A stretch of DNA of 64,000 nt from an uncultured Alistipes sp. (GCA_900550465.1 URSC01000009.1:38901-102900); one strand, 5' to 3'; positions 42,265 to 51,213 are shown, counted from the first letter of the stretch. Translations and numbers: made by a program. The notes: a model not told the origin generated them from the letters alone.

Positions 42265-43372
42265 AAGACCGCCGGTATATCCTGACAGCAGCGTCCTTCA
42301 GTCCAATGCCTCTCTGGAAGAGGAGGATTTCACACCGCAGGACGAGGACAATCCCGAAGAGGAGAACGACCAGGGCCTCTTCGAGCACTATCACGTCACA
42401 GCCGACCGCGGCCAGAGCCTTCTGCGCATAGACAAGTTCCTTACAGCCCACATCATGGGGGCATCCCGCAACCGCATCCAGCAGGCCATAGACGCCGGAT
42501 ACGTCTACGTCGGCGGCACTCAGGTCAAGGCCAACTACAGGGTAAAGCCCCTGGACGACATCCGCATCTGTCTCCCCTACCGCCGCAGGGGCTACGAGAT
42601 ACTGCCCGAAAAGATGGACCTGGACATAAGGTATGAGGACGAGGATGTCCTGGTAGTGAACAAGCCGGCGGGTCTGGTAGTGCATCCCGGCTGCAGCCAC
42701 TACACCGGTACGCTCCTCAACGGCCTCGCATGGTATCTGGGACGCAGCCAGGGGCCGGACGCAAAGGACGACCGCATGGGCATCCTGGTGCACCGCATAG
42801 ACAAGGACACCTCCGGTACCCTCCTGATAGCCAAGAACGACGACGCCCAGGTGTATCTGGCCCGCCAGTTCTTCGTCCACTCGATAGAGAGAGTGTACAC
42901 GGCCATCGTATGGGGAGATATGGAGGAGGACTCCGGCACGGTCACCGGCGACATCGGCCGCGACCCGTCCAACAGGATACGCTTCAAGGTCGTGGAGGAC
43001 GGCACCGGCAAGCACGCGGTCACTCACTGGAAGGTCCTCGAGCGCCTGGGCTATGTCACCGTGGTGGAATGCAGGCTGGAAACCGGCCGCACCCACCAGA
43101 TCCGCGTCCACATGAACCACATCGGACATCCCCTCTTCAACGACTCCCTCTACGGCGGCGACCGGATCCTGAAGGGCACCCTCTACTCCCGCTACCGCCA
43201 GTTCATCGACAACTGCTTCGAGGTCCTGCCCCGTCAGGCCCTGCACGCCGGCACCATCGGCTTCATCCATCCACGCACCCATGAAAAAATAGTCGTCGGG
43301 AGCGAACTGCCCGACGACATGAAAGCACTTATCGAAAAATTCAGGGTCTTCGTAAATTCCCGCAACGCCTGA
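42251..43372 (+). CDS. rluD: 23S rRNA pseudouridine synthase, RluD family
   Basis: This 373-residue enzyme isomerises uridines in helix 69 of 23S rRNA (by family). It has an acidic N-terminal extension (~1-50), an S4 RNA-binding domain (~57-115; LLRIDKFLTAHIMGASRNRIQQAI), the catalytic motif HRIDKDTSG near 181-189 (Asp184), and later ETGRTHQIRVHMNHIGHP. It starts within the end of the PASTA gene, so translation is probably coupled. RluA/RluC specificities cannot be excluded. Confidence 0.88.
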   Translation: MSSSERPPVYPDSSVLQSNASLEEEDFTPQDEDNPEEENDQGLFEHYHVTADRGQSLLRIDKFLTAHIMGASRNRIQQAIDAGYVYVGGTQVKANYRVKPLDDIRICLPYRRRGYEILPEKMDLDIRYEDEDVLVVNKPAGLVVHPGCSHYTGTLLNGLAWYLGRSQGPDAKDDRMGILVHRIDKDTSGTLLIAKNDDAQVYLARQFFVHSIERVYTAIVWGDMEEDSGTVTGDIGRDPSNRIRFKVVEDGTGKHAVTHWKVLERLGYVTVVECRLETGRTHQIRVHMNHIGHPLFNDSLYGGDRILKGTLYSRYRQFIDNCFEVLPRQALHAGTIGFIHPRTHEKIVVGSELPDDMKALIEKFRVFVNSRNA

Positions 43373-43382
43373 CCGGCCCGTC

Positions 43383-46220
43383 CTACCTGCGGGGAGGTCT
43401 CGGACCGCCCGGACCTCCCGGACCGCGGCGTCCTCCCATCATCCTGTCGAAGTTGCCGAAGCGGTAGACGAGCGATATCATGAAATACTGCCCGAGAGTA
43501 TTGTTGTAGGTATCCTCCACGTAGTTGTCCGTGGTAGTGCGGTAATTGTTCTTGGACTGGTTAAGGATATCGTACACCTTGAAGCGCAGTGTCATCCTGT
43601 CCTTGAGGAAGAGCTGCGATATCTCGGCGTTCCATGTCAGCTCAGGCTCTCCGAAGCCGGCCTCATATCCGATATAGTAGTTGTATCTTGCATCCGTACG
43701 CACTTCCATACCCCAGGGCATAGTAGCATTGACCTCCGCGAACACAGAGTTGCTCCATGTATCGGCCCTGGCCCGGGTGGCTATCTCGTACCAGGCCTTG
43801 TTGTATGAGGCGCTCGCGCCGAGACGTGTCTCTATATAGTCATTACGGTATATCAATGTCAGGTTCTCAGAGACAGACATGGAGGTAGTACGGCTTCCCA
43901 CCAGGTAATCCCGGATCTCGTCAAATGTAGTCGCTTCAGGATTCTCGCCCGTATAGGACAGGGAACTTGAGACCGAACCGCGGGTAAATGACATGAGGGA
44001 GAAGCCGGACTTACCGAACTGCGAGTTGATCATCAGCATGGCGCTGCCGCCCAGAGTTGGTCTGTCGGAGTTGACCGGCACGGTATACTGCGTGCCGATG
44101 TCGTCATACCAGCTGGCATTGATGATATCGTCCTTGGTATAGTTGAAGCTTCCCGACACCGAATAGGTGGAGAAGGATTCCATGTCGGTATAGTTGTAAC
44201 GTATCCTCAGACGGTTGTCGAACGAGGGCTGGAGGTTCATGTTACCGACAGATACATACAGAGGGTCGGAATTGTCGGGCACCGGCATCAGCTGGTTGAC
44301 GGACGGCTGGCTGGTGCTTCCGTTGTAATTGATCCGCAGGAACTCGTTCTTGTCGAAGTTGTAGTCAAATCTTGCAGAGGGAGCGAAGTTCCACACCGTG
44401 TAATTCACATTGCGGCCCGGGTTGAAATCATCCTTGGTGATGGTAGTGGAAGGCTGGGCATTGACTCCGAGCTGCAGGTTGTAATTCTTCTCCTGCTTCA
44501 TGAAGCTGACCTGCATCCTGTGGCGGAGGAAGGTATTCTCCATGCGGGAAGAATAGGTGGAATCCAGTTCCTCGCTCAGCGTCCCGTCCTCCAGGACATT
44601 CCTGGTATCCTTCTCGCTCAGGCTGTTGCTCCAGTTGAAGCGGTAGGAGCCGAGCAGGAAGAAATTCTTGCCCAGGGGCTCAGTATAGGTCAGGTCCGCA
44701 GAGGCGGAATAACTTTCCTCCCGCTGGTCGTAATACTGGTTGACCAGTTCCCTGCCCGACTGAAGGCCGTCCGTATAGGTATTGGTCTCGGAATAATTGG
44801 TTCCGTCATAGTCGCTGTTGGATATGGAGTAATCCATATTGAGCGAGAGGGTCCTGCCGGCCTTCTCTCCTATCCTCTGCCGGTAGAGCAGACGGCCGTT
44901 CGTCCTCCAGGAAGTACCGTCGGAAGTGGCCTCGCTGACACCGTCATTGACCTTGCCGGTCATGGAGTTGTCGGTCTCATACTCGCTCCGCTCGCTGTAC
45001 CGCGATGTACTGTAGTTGAAATTGGGCCGGAAGAGGATGGATGTCTTGTCATTGAACTTGTAGTCTATCTCCATTCCGGCGCGGTGACCGTCGCTGAAGA
45101 AGCGGCTGGACTCGTTGTTCGCCGTATGCTGACTGATGCTGTCATTCAGGAATGTGGTACGGCTGCTGCGTTCCTCGACGTCCCTGCTCGTTCCATTGTA
45201 CAGATAGTTGCCTCCGAGCTCACGGTCGCGGTCTCCCCCGAGATTCATATTGGCATTGATTCCGCCCATCCACGAGGTCATGATACCGCCGCGGTTGCCG
45301 CCGAAGCCGCGCCCGCGCATTCCGCCTCCCATGCCCATGTCTCCGAATCCGCGGTTATTGGTATTGTTGGCGTTGAATATGAAGCTTATCTGGTTGTTCT
45401 CGGTGAAACGTCCGGCCATTCCGGATGCCTGATAACGTGCGGCATGCTCCTCCGTCTGAAGGTCATGGCCCCCACCTGCCGCCACGTTGCCGAACCAGGA
45501 TTCCAGCAGACCGGGCTTTACGCTCAGGTCGATTACCTTCTCCTCCTCACCGTCATCGATACCGGTGAACTCTGCCTGGTCAGACTTCTTGTCCACCACC
45601 TTTATCTTCTCGATAATCTTGGCGGGAATATTCTTTGATGCCAGGGACGGGTCGTCCAGGAAGAATTCCTTGCCGTCGATCATGATCTTGTTGATGGTCT
45701 CGCCCTGATAGGTGATGCCTCCGTCGCTGTCCACCTCCACTCCCGGCAGCTTCTTCAGGAGATCCTCGAGCATGTCATTGTCCGTAGTCTTGAACAGAGT
45801 AGCCGTATACTCGACAGTATCCTTCTTGACCACCACCTGATTGCCCACAGCCGACACCACCACCTCGTTGAGCATGGTGATATCCGCCTTCATGAACACT
45901 TCTCCCAGGTCCGTCACCTGCGACTTCAGCTCGACGGGGCGTGTCGCCTTGGTATAGCCCATCAGTTCCGCCACGAAGACATACTTGCCGGAAGGGATAT
46001 TGGTGATGACACCCTTTCCGTCACCGTCGGTCATCGCGTAATATGCTCCCTCGGTACCGCCGTCCTTGGAGACATATATGGTCGCGAAGGATACAGGCTC
46101 CTTGGACAGAGTATCGGTCAGTCTGACCTTGAGGGAGTATGTTCCCTTGTTCTGGGCTGAAAGGATTACGGCCGAGAATGCCGCTAGAAGTAATGTAAAA
46201 AGCAAACGTCTGGAAGTCAT
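43383..46220 (-). CDS. SusC/OMP_b-brl-type TonB-dependent outer-membrane protein
   Basis: I start at the ATG at 46220, where a signal peptide begins (MTSRRLLFTLLLAAFSAVILSAQ); an ATG at 46277 would add 19 residues ahead of it. The 945-residue product has a carboxypeptidase-regulatory-like domain (~28-110), a TonB plug (~115-210; DMLEDLLKKLPGVEVDSDGGITYQGETINKIMIDG in part) and a large barrel. A Gly/Arg/Met-rich extracellular stretch occurs near 290-330 and the C-terminus is Gly/Pro/Arg-rich. This matches the 'outer membrane beta-barrel family' seen in Bacteroidales without a SusD partner; none is adjacent here. The substrate is unknown. Confidence 0.86.
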   Translation of the reverse strand: MTSRRLLFTLLLAAFSAVILSAQNKGTYSLKVRLTDTLSKEPVSFATIYVSKDGGTEGAYYAMTDGDGKGVITNIPSGKYVFVAELMGYTKATRPVELKSQVTDLGEVFMKADITMLNEVVVSAVGNQVVVKKDTVEYTATLFKTTDNDMLEDLLKKLPGVEVDSDGGITYQGETINKIMIDGKEFFLDDPSLASKNIPAKIIEKIKVVDKKSDQAEFTGIDDGEEEKVIDLSVKPGLLESWFGNVAAGGGHDLQTEEHAARYQASGMAGRFTENNQISFIFNANNTNNRGFGDMGMGGGMRGRGFGGNRGGIMTSWMGGINANMNLGGDRDRELGGNYLYNGTSRDVEERSSRTTFLNDSISQHTANNESSRFFSDGHRAGMEIDYKFNDKTSILFRPNFNYSTSRYSERSEYETDNSMTGKVNDGVSEATSDGTSWRTNGRLLYRQRIGEKAGRTLSLNMDYSISNSDYDGTNYSETNTYTDGLQSGRELVNQYYDQREESYSASADLTYTEPLGKNFFLLGSYRFNWSNSLSEKDTRNVLEDGTLSEELDSTYSSRMENTFLRHRMQVSFMKQEKNYNLQLGVNAQPSTTITKDDFNPGRNVNYTVWNFAPSARFDYNFDKNEFLRINYNGSTSQPSVNQLMPVPDNSDPLYVSVGNMNLQPSFDNRLRIRYNYTDMESFSTYSVSGSFNYTKDDIINASWYDDIGTQYTVPVNSDRPTLGGSAMLMINSQFGKSGFSLMSFTRGSVSSSLSYTGENPEATTFDEIRDYLVGSRTTSMSVSENLTLIYRNDYIETRLGASASYNKAWYEIATRARADTWSNSVFAEVNATMPWGMEVRTDARYNYYIGYEAGFGEPELTWNAEISQLFLKDRMTLRFKVYDILNQSKNNYRTTTDNYVEDTYNNTLGQYFMISLVYRFGNFDRMMGGRRGPGGPGGPRPPRR

Positions 46221-46301
46221 CGCCTGTCTGGGTATTTTGGATACTGATAAATAACGTTCTTTTGACAAACCGGCCACGGAATGGTTTAACCCGGCCGCGT
46301 T

Positions 46302-46859
46302 TTATTTTATTCTGTCCGGATGAGCCTTGATGAACTTCTCCCAGTTGGAGGAGGTCTCGGTATCCGCCAGAGGATTTATAAGCTGATAATAATGGCACAT
46401 GGCTATGGCCAGGGCATCCGTAGCGTCAAGGAAACGGGCCTGGAACTCAGTGCGCAGCGTCCTGGAGAGAATCAGCGCCACCTGCTCCTTGGACGCACCG
46501 CCCTGTCCGGTCACAGCCATTTTAACCTTGCGGGGAGCATACTCGAAGATAGGAATGTTGCGGGCTATCGCGGCCGCTATTGCCGAGCCCTGGGCCCGTC
46601 CCAGCTTGAGCATGACCTGGGGATTCTTACCGTAGAACGGAGCCTCCACCGCCATATCGTCCGGACGGTAGCGGTCAATGACCGTTCCCACCTCTGAATA
46701 GATGGTGTTGAGCTTCGCGAAATGATCCTTCTCCCTGCGGAGGTCCACCACCCCCATGTCCACGAAATGGACCTTTCTCCTGTCAATGAGAATGACCCCG
46801 TACCCTAGAATCATGGTACCGGGGTCAATTCCCAAGATTATTCTCTGTCCCTCCTCCAT
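46302..46859 (-). CDS. ruvC: Crossover junction endodeoxyribonuclease RuvC
   Basis: This 185-residue resolvase cuts Holliday junctions with RuvAB. The four catalytic acidic residues are visible: Asp12 (GIDPGT), Glu72 (AVEAPF), and Asp145 and Asp148 (FLDATDALAIA). Length is typical, with a short C-terminal extension. The start codon overlaps the serS stop (TGATG), so translation is coupled. Confidence 0.95.
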   Translation of the reverse strand: MEEGQRIILGIDPGTMILGYGVILIDRRKVHFVDMGVVDLRREKDHFAKLNTIYSEVGTVIDRYRPDDMAVEAPFYGKNPQVMLKLGRAQGSAIAAAIARNIPIFEYAPRKVKMAVTGQGGASKEQVALILSRTLRTEFQARFLDATDALAIAMCHYYQLINPLADTETSSNWEKFIKAHPDRIK

Positions 46860-48130
46860 CAGTCGATGCGGAAGAAGCGGGTATACTCATGCAGTACCTT
46901 CGGTATGGTGATGCCGTCGGGAGTCTGGTTGTTCTCAAGCAGGGCCGCCACTATGCGGGGCAGGGCCAGAGAACTGCCGTTGAGGGTATGGGCAAGCTGG
47001 ATATGTCCCTCGGCATCCTTATAACGGAGCTTGAGGCGGTTGGCCTGATAGGACTTGAAATTGGACACCGAGCTGACCTCCAGCCATCTTCCCTGAGCAG
47101 CGGAATACACCTCGAAATCGTAGGTGATGGCTGACGTGAAACTCATGTCACCTCCGCAGAGACGGACTATGCGGTAGGGCAGTTCCAGCGAGCTTACCAG
47201 CCTCTCCACATGGAGAACCATCTCGTTCAGGGCACGGTCCGAATCCTCCGGAAGGGTAAGCTGGACGATCTCCACCTTATCGAACTGGTGCAGGCGGTTC
47301 AGGCCCCTTACGTCCTTGCCGTAGGAGCCGGCCTCGCGGCGGAAGCAGGGGGTATAAGCCGTCATCTTCACGGGGAAGTCGGCCTCGGAAAGAATCATGT
47401 CCCGGTAGATATTTGTAACAGGCACCTCAGCCGTGGGCACCAGATAGAACTTGTCCTGAGAGGCAAAATACATCTGCCCCTCCTTGTCCGGCAGCTGACC
47501 GGTGGCGAAGCCTGAAGCCTCGTTGACCATCACGGGTGGCTCGATCTCCAGATAGCCGGCCTTGGTATTGAAATCCAGAAAATACTGGATGAGGGCTCTC
47601 TGAAGCCTGGCGCCCTTTCCCTTATAGACTGGGAATCCGGCACCGGTAAGCTTCACGCCCAGATCGAAATCTATTATGTCGTACTTGGTGGCCAGTTCCC
47701 AGTGGGGAAGCGCTGTCTCCGGCAGTTCGGGGACATCCCCGCCCATACGTACCACCACATTGTCATCAGCGTTCTTGCCGGCGGGAACCACCTTGTCAGG
47801 CAGGTTGGGCAGCAGCACCAGCAGCTCGTTCTGCCTGAGCTGGCACTCCTCCATCTCGGCCTCCAGCTTTTTGGACTTCTCCTTCATGGCGGCCACTTCC
47901 TTCTTGGCAGCCTCGGCCTCATCCTTGAGTCCCTGCTGCATGAGCTTGCCTATCTCCTTGGCCTTGGTTTTCTGCACCGAAAGGGCCGCGTCAAGCTCTG
48001 TCTGGCAGGAGCGGCGGCGGCTGTCCTGCGCCAGTATCTGTTCTACGATTTTAGAAGCGTCAAAATTCTTGACTGCCAGCCTTTCCACTACGAATTCGGG
48101 CTGTTCCCTCAAAAGTTTAAGAGTCAACAT
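46859..48130 (-). CDS. serS: Serine-tRNA ligase
   Basis: This 423-residue class II synthetase charges tRNA-Ser. It has the N-terminal coiled-coil arm (~1-105; LMQQGLKDEAEAAKKEV), motif 2 FRREAGSYGKDVRGLNRLHQF near 262-282 (quoted in part in most families) and the motif 3 region LNGSSLALPRIVAALLENNQ near 385. A promoter box at 48155-48162 abuts the terminator of the ribosomal-protein operon upstream. ruvC follows with a one-base overlap. Confidence 0.96.
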   Translation of the reverse strand: MLTLKLLREQPEFVVERLAVKNFDASKIVEQILAQDSRRRSCQTELDAALSVQKTKAKEIGKLMQQGLKDEAEAAKKEVAAMKEKSKKLEAEMEECQLRQNELLVLLPNLPDKVVPAGKNADDNVVVRMGGDVPELPETALPHWELATKYDIIDFDLGVKLTGAGFPVYKGKGARLQRALIQYFLDFNTKAGYLEIEPPVMVNEASGFATGQLPDKEGQMYFASQDKFYLVPTAEVPVTNIYRDMILSEADFPVKMTAYTPCFRREAGSYGKDVRGLNRLHQFDKVEIVQLTLPEDSDRALNEMVLHVERLVSSLELPYRIVRLCGGDMSFTSAITYDFEVYSAAQGRWLEVSSVSNFKSYQANRLKLRYKDAEGHIQLAHTLNGSSLALPRIVAALLENNQTPDGITIPKVLHEYTRFFRID

Positions 48131-48154
48131 CTGTCTACTATTTTAAAACGGACG

Positions 48155-48162
48155 CAAATATA
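48155..48162 (-). promoter_or_regulatory. Promoter -7 box for serS-ruvC
   Basis: The minus strand reads TATATTTG, 25 bp before serS. It begins one base after the U-tract of the upstream terminator, so the -35 region lies within the terminator hairpin. Confidence 0.6.
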
Positions 48163-48163
48163 A

Positions 48164-48198
48164 TAAAAAAATGGACTGCCGCGTCCGCAACAGTCCAT
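48164..48198 (-). terminator. Intrinsic terminator of rplU-rpmA
   Basis: On the minus strand ATGGACTG pairs with CAGTCCAT (48191-48198 and 48171-48178) and is followed by seven Ts. Confidence 0.88.
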
Positions 48199-48219
48199 CT
48201 GTTTCTATTCCGTAGGCGG

Positions 48220-48483
48220 TTACTCAGCCACTGGAGGCAGTACCGACACGAAGGACTTGTTCTCCCTGGTCTTGCGGAATGTCACCACTCCGTCCACGAG
48301 GGCATACAGAGTATGGTCCTTGCCCATGCCTACGTTCTTACCGGGATAGTGGACTGTGCCCCTCTGACGTACGAGGATGTTGCCGGCCTTGGCCATCTGG
48401 CCGCCGAACAGCTTCAGTCCAAGTCGTTTGCTATGTGATTCACGACCGTTCTTAGAACTACCGACACCTTTTTTGTGAGCCAT
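48220..48483 (-). CDS. rpmA: 50S ribosomal protein L27
   Basis: This 87-residue protein has the L27 hallmark AHKKGVGSSKNGRESHSKRLG directly after Met and LVRQRGT near 40, without the cleaved N-terminal extension of some Firmicutes. It lies at the ribosomal P site. It follows rplU after 20 bp and ends before the terminator at 48164-48198. Confidence 0.97.
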   Translation of the reverse strand: MAHKKGVGSSKNGRESHSKRLGLKLFGGQMAKAGNILVRQRGTVHYPGKNVGMGKDHTLYALVDGVVTFRKTRENKSFVSVLPPVAE

Positions 48484-48503
48484 AAGTATTTCCTCCTAAT
48501 ACA

Positions 48504-48812
48504 TTAAGCGATCTCTTCGATGAGAATCTGGGTTAAACACTGGCGGTGACCGTTCAGCTTCTGATAGCCTTTGCGGCGTCTCTTCTTGAAGACCAGAACC
48601 TTGTCAGCCTTTACATGATCCACGATGGTGGCCTTTACATTGACTCCCTCTACATAGGGATTTCCTACCTTGACCGAACCGTTGTCATCGGTCAGAAGCA
48701 CCTTGGTGAAGTCGAGAGAAGCACCCTTCTCGCCCTCGAGGCGGTTTACGAAGATCTTCTTGCCCTTCTCCACTTTCATCTGCTGTCCTGCAATGTCTAC
48801 AATTGCGTACAT
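48504..48812 (-). CDS. rplU: 50S ribosomal protein L21
   Basis: This 102-residue protein starts MYAIVDIAGQQMKVEKG and has the C-terminal KFKRRKGYQK-like motif (FKKRRRKGYQKLNGHRQ) of L21. It is the first gene of the rplU-rpmA operon. The ~100-nt leader before it (48813-48911) contains a short GTTGC/GCAAC stem and could hold autoregulation, which I cannot confirm. Confidence 0.96.
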   Translation of the reverse strand: MYAIVDIAGQQMKVEKGKKIFVNRLEGEKGASLDFTKVLLTDDNGSVKVGNPYVEGVNVKATIVDHVKADKVLVFKKRRRKGYQKLNGHRQCLTQILIEEIA

Positions 48813-48916
48813 TTACTTGAATCTGTTTTAAAAGTTAGCGGCAGTAAGCGGTTGCTGTACTTGCAAGCAACTCTTTGTCAATAGCTTAACAACCTATATC
48901 ATCATTTTTGGGAGAG

Positions 48917-48948
48917 CAAAAGTAATACATTTCACCTTTTTTCACAAA
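48917..48948 (-). promoter_or_regulatory. Promoter of rplU-rpmA
   Basis: Minus strand: TTTG (48945-48948), 20-bp spacer, TACTTTTG (48917-48924). Confidence 0.75.
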
Positions 48949-48976
48949 TTTAAATCAAAAAACTTACTTTTTTATA

Positions 48977-48984
48977 TAAATTTG
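48977..48984 (+). promoter_or_regulatory. Promoter -7 box for the AAA ATPase chain
   Basis: TAAATTTG on the plus strand, 26 bp before the ATG at 49011; divergent from the rplU promoter. Confidence 0.5.
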
Positions 48985-49010
48985 CTCCCGCGAAAAACCA
49001 AGATGACAAC

Positions 49011-49991
49011 ATGGAATCCCCTTTTACTCACAACACCATCGCAACTGGCAGCGACTTCCTCTCCAGGAAGAAGGACGTAAGCCAGCTCGTATCCATTATC
49101 GCAGATGGCAGACATGCCGTCATCTACGAGCCTCCCCGCACCGGAAAACGCTCACTCATCCACGCGGCACTCAGCCGCCATGAGCATAATCCGGGGTACC
49201 ACATCTCACATTTGAGCTTCCTTGACATCATTGACACAGACTACCTTACACACATACTGGACGACATTTCCTCCTTGCCGCCCTCCCCGGGACAGATAAT
49301 ATACATCGAGGAATTCCAGAACATTCTCAGGCTGGACGGATGGGAAAACGCCGTCCGTATCATGGAGACAATCTGGCAGAAGCCCGGCGGACCGTCATTC
49401 ATCCTGTCCGGTTCGGGCGTCAACGCCATGAAGCACATCTTCGAGGTCAAGAAATTTTTCTACCGGCAGTATGAGAGAGTGCGTCTCTCCCCTCTCGACG
49501 AGGACAAGGTCTCTGACCACATCATAAAGACATTCCTCCGGGTAGGCAGGGTAGTGGAGCCGTCCCAGACAGAATACATCTACTCCATCACGGAAGGACA
49601 TCCCTGGTATATCTGGCAGATAGCCAACAGCTGCTTCAACCTCACCAAGGGATATCTGACAGACAGTCTCCTGGAAGAGGCCATAGAGTCCCTGCTGTAC
49701 ACCCACTCCATCCGGTTCCAGGAGATCACCGACGGGCTGAGCCGCTATCAGACATATCTTCTCAGAGCAGTATTTGACGGTGTCACCAAAGTGAGCTCCA
49801 CGGAGATCATCAACCGGTATCACCTCAACTCCTCGGCCAACGTCCACCGTCTCAAGGAGGCCCTCACCAAGAAAGAGGTGGTGGTCTTCGACGCCCAGGA
49901 CATTCCGCATATCATAGACCCGATGTTCCGGGTATGGCTGGACCGGTTCTACTTCAAGACAGGCAAAACTTATAAGGGACAGAATATATGA
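49011..49991 (+). CDS. Archaeal-type AAA/STAND-like ATPase
   Basis: This 326-residue protein resembles the Arch_ATPase family common in Bacteroidetes. It has a Walker A variant EPPRTGKRS (residues 40-48, Glu in place of the first Gly, but GKR/S retained), Walker B IIYIEEFQN near 95, sensor-like ILSGSGVNAMKH near 133, and a C-terminal winged-helix region (~235-320; VSSTEIINRYHLNSSANVHRLKEAL). Function is unknown; relatives are proposed to be regulators. It overlaps the SIR2 gene by 4 bp (ATGA), so the two are translationally coupled. Confidence 0.8.
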   Translation: MESPFTHNTIATGSDFLSRKKDVSQLVSIIADGRHAVIYEPPRTGKRSLIHAALSRHEHNPGYHISHLSFLDIIDTDYLTHILDDISSLPPSPGQIIYIEEFQNILRLDGWENAVRIMETIWQKPGGPSFILSGSGVNAMKHIFEVKKFFYRQYERVRLSPLDEDKVSDHIIKTFLRVGRVVEPSQTEYIYSITEGHPWYIWQIANSCFNLTKGYLTDSLLEEAIESLLYTHSIRFQEITDGLSRYQTYLLRAVFDGVTKVSSTEIINRYHLNSSANVHRLKEALTKKEVVVFDAQDIPHIIDPMFRVWLDRFYFKTGKTYKGQNI

Positions 49992-50648
49992 AAAAACTGG
50001 CAGTACTCTCCGGAGCCGGAGTGAGCAAGGAAAGCGGAATCAATACCTTCCGCGACTCGGACGGAATGTGGGAACAGTACCGCGTGGAGGAAGTGGCCTC
50101 CATCGAGGGCTGGTACCGCAATCCCGGCCTGGTCCTGGACTTCTACAATGCCCGCCGCCGGGACATACAGACCCGGCAGCCCAATGAGGCCCACCGCATC
50201 ATCGCAGCCCTGGAGAAAGACTTCGATGTCACTGTCATCACCCAGAACATAGACAACCTCCACGAGCGGGCCGGCTCTTCCCGGGTGCTCCATCTCCACG
50301 GGGAGATCACCAAGGCCCGCGGCGAGAGGTCGCCCAAGCCGGTCTACGACATAGGCTACAGCGACATCCGCCTCGGAGATCTCGACGACCGTCTGGGTCG
50401 GGGCGGCCGTGCCCATGATAGAGCCGGCCGCTGAGATCGTATCGGAGTGCGACATACTGCTGGTCATCGGCACCTCGCTGGTGGTCTACCCTGCCGCCGG
50501 TCTGGTCAACTACGTGCGCAACGGCGTGCCCCTTTACCTGGTGGACCCCAAGCCCATCCACGTAGGCTACAAGTATTACACCCAGATTCAGGACGTGGCC
50601 ACCGCCGGCATGCGCAGGTTCCTGGACTTAGTACCCTCCCTCAAATGA
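49988..50648 (+). pseudogene. cobB: SIR2-family NAD-dependent protein deacylase, frameshifted
   Basis: The first frame from 49988 encodes the deacylase N-terminal half (LSGAGVSKESGINTFRD, TQNIDNLHERAG, catalytic LHLHGE) but runs off into GRAHDRAGR and stops at 50434. The second half continues in the +1 frame: TVWVGAAVPMI from about 50391, then VIGTSLVVYPAAGLVNYV and YLVDPKP, to the stop at 50648. Between the halves the family normally has about six residues ending LRP, which are missing here, so a small deletion near 50385-50392 fits better than a single-base slip. It could be real decay or an assembly error. Intact, it would remove acyl groups from lysines using NAD. Confidence 0.82.
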
Positions 50649-51169
50649 GCCCTGACACCCCCGCACCCAGAGTTCTCAAGTCCCAGCCCGTCAGATGGTA
50701 CGTGCTGTACACCGCCTCCAGGGCCGAAAAAGCCGTGGAGCGGCGGCTCACACTCATGGGCGCGGAAGTGTTCCTGCCCCTGTACCGGGAGAAGCGCAAG
50801 TGGTCCGACCGGGTCAAGACAGTGGAGGTCCCCCTGTACCGCTCCTACGTATTCATACACTGCACCAGGGCCCAGCTCAGCAAATTCGCCTCGGTAGAGG
50901 GGGTGGCATGTCCCGTCTACTACTGCGGCGAGCCGGCTGTGATCCGGGACTCAGAGATCGAGGAGATCCACAAGTTCCTCATAGTGGTCGACCAGAGCCG
51001 CATCATCTCGGAGGGCGACATGGTACGCATCCTCGGAGGTCCCTTCGAGAAACGTACCGGCCGCGTCACCAAGATCGACAACCGCTTCATCTACCTCACC
51101 CTCGAGTCCATCGGCAACCTCACCGTCTGCGCCGAGCTGCGCATCGACAAGGAGATGGTCGGGAAATAA
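50645..51169 (+). CDS. UpxY-type NusG paralogue (transcription antiterminator)
   Basis: This 174-residue protein has a NusG N-terminal domain (~16-115; VRWYVLYTASRAEKAVERRL, EVFLPLYREKRKWSDRVK, PLYRSYVFIHC) and a KOW domain (~122-165; EGDMVRILGGPFEKRTGRV). UpxY proteins are specialised NusG paralogues that prevent termination in capsule or exopolysaccharide operons, usually as the first gene. Here nothing downstream qualifies, since the next gene (rpmE2) is convergent. The ATG overlaps the SIR2 stop (ATGA), which fixes the start; an open frame upstream to 50447 is a shadow of the SIR2 gene. It may act elsewhere or control its own operon. Confidence 0.85.
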   Translation: MSPDTPAPRVLKSQPVRWYVLYTASRAEKAVERRLTLMGAEVFLPLYREKRKWSDRVKTVEVPLYRSYVFIHCTRAQLSKFASVEGVACPVYYCGEPAVIRDSEIEEIHKFLIVVDQSRIISEGDMVRILGGPFEKRTGRVTKIDNRFIYLTLESIGNLTVCAELRIDKEMVGK

Positions 51170-51171
51170 CA

Positions 51172-51213
51172 TAAAAAATTCCGACAGCCAACCGGAGGGG
51201 TGTCTGTCGGAAT
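51172..51213 (-). terminator. Intrinsic terminator of rpmE2
   Basis: On the minus strand a perfect 10-bp stem (ATTCCGACAG/CTGTCGGAAT) is followed by TTTTTT. On the plus strand no T-run follows, so it would act mainly on rpmE2. Confidence 0.88.

Noticed and set aside
50385..50410. Programmed frameshift in the SIR2 gene
   Set aside because: No slippery sequence or stimulatory structure is seen, and residues of the conserved LRP segment are missing, which fits deletion better.
51178..51213. Plus-strand terminator for the UpxY gene
   Set aside because: The hairpin is followed on the plus strand by TCGATATTG, without a T-run; only the minus-strand reading has the U-tract.
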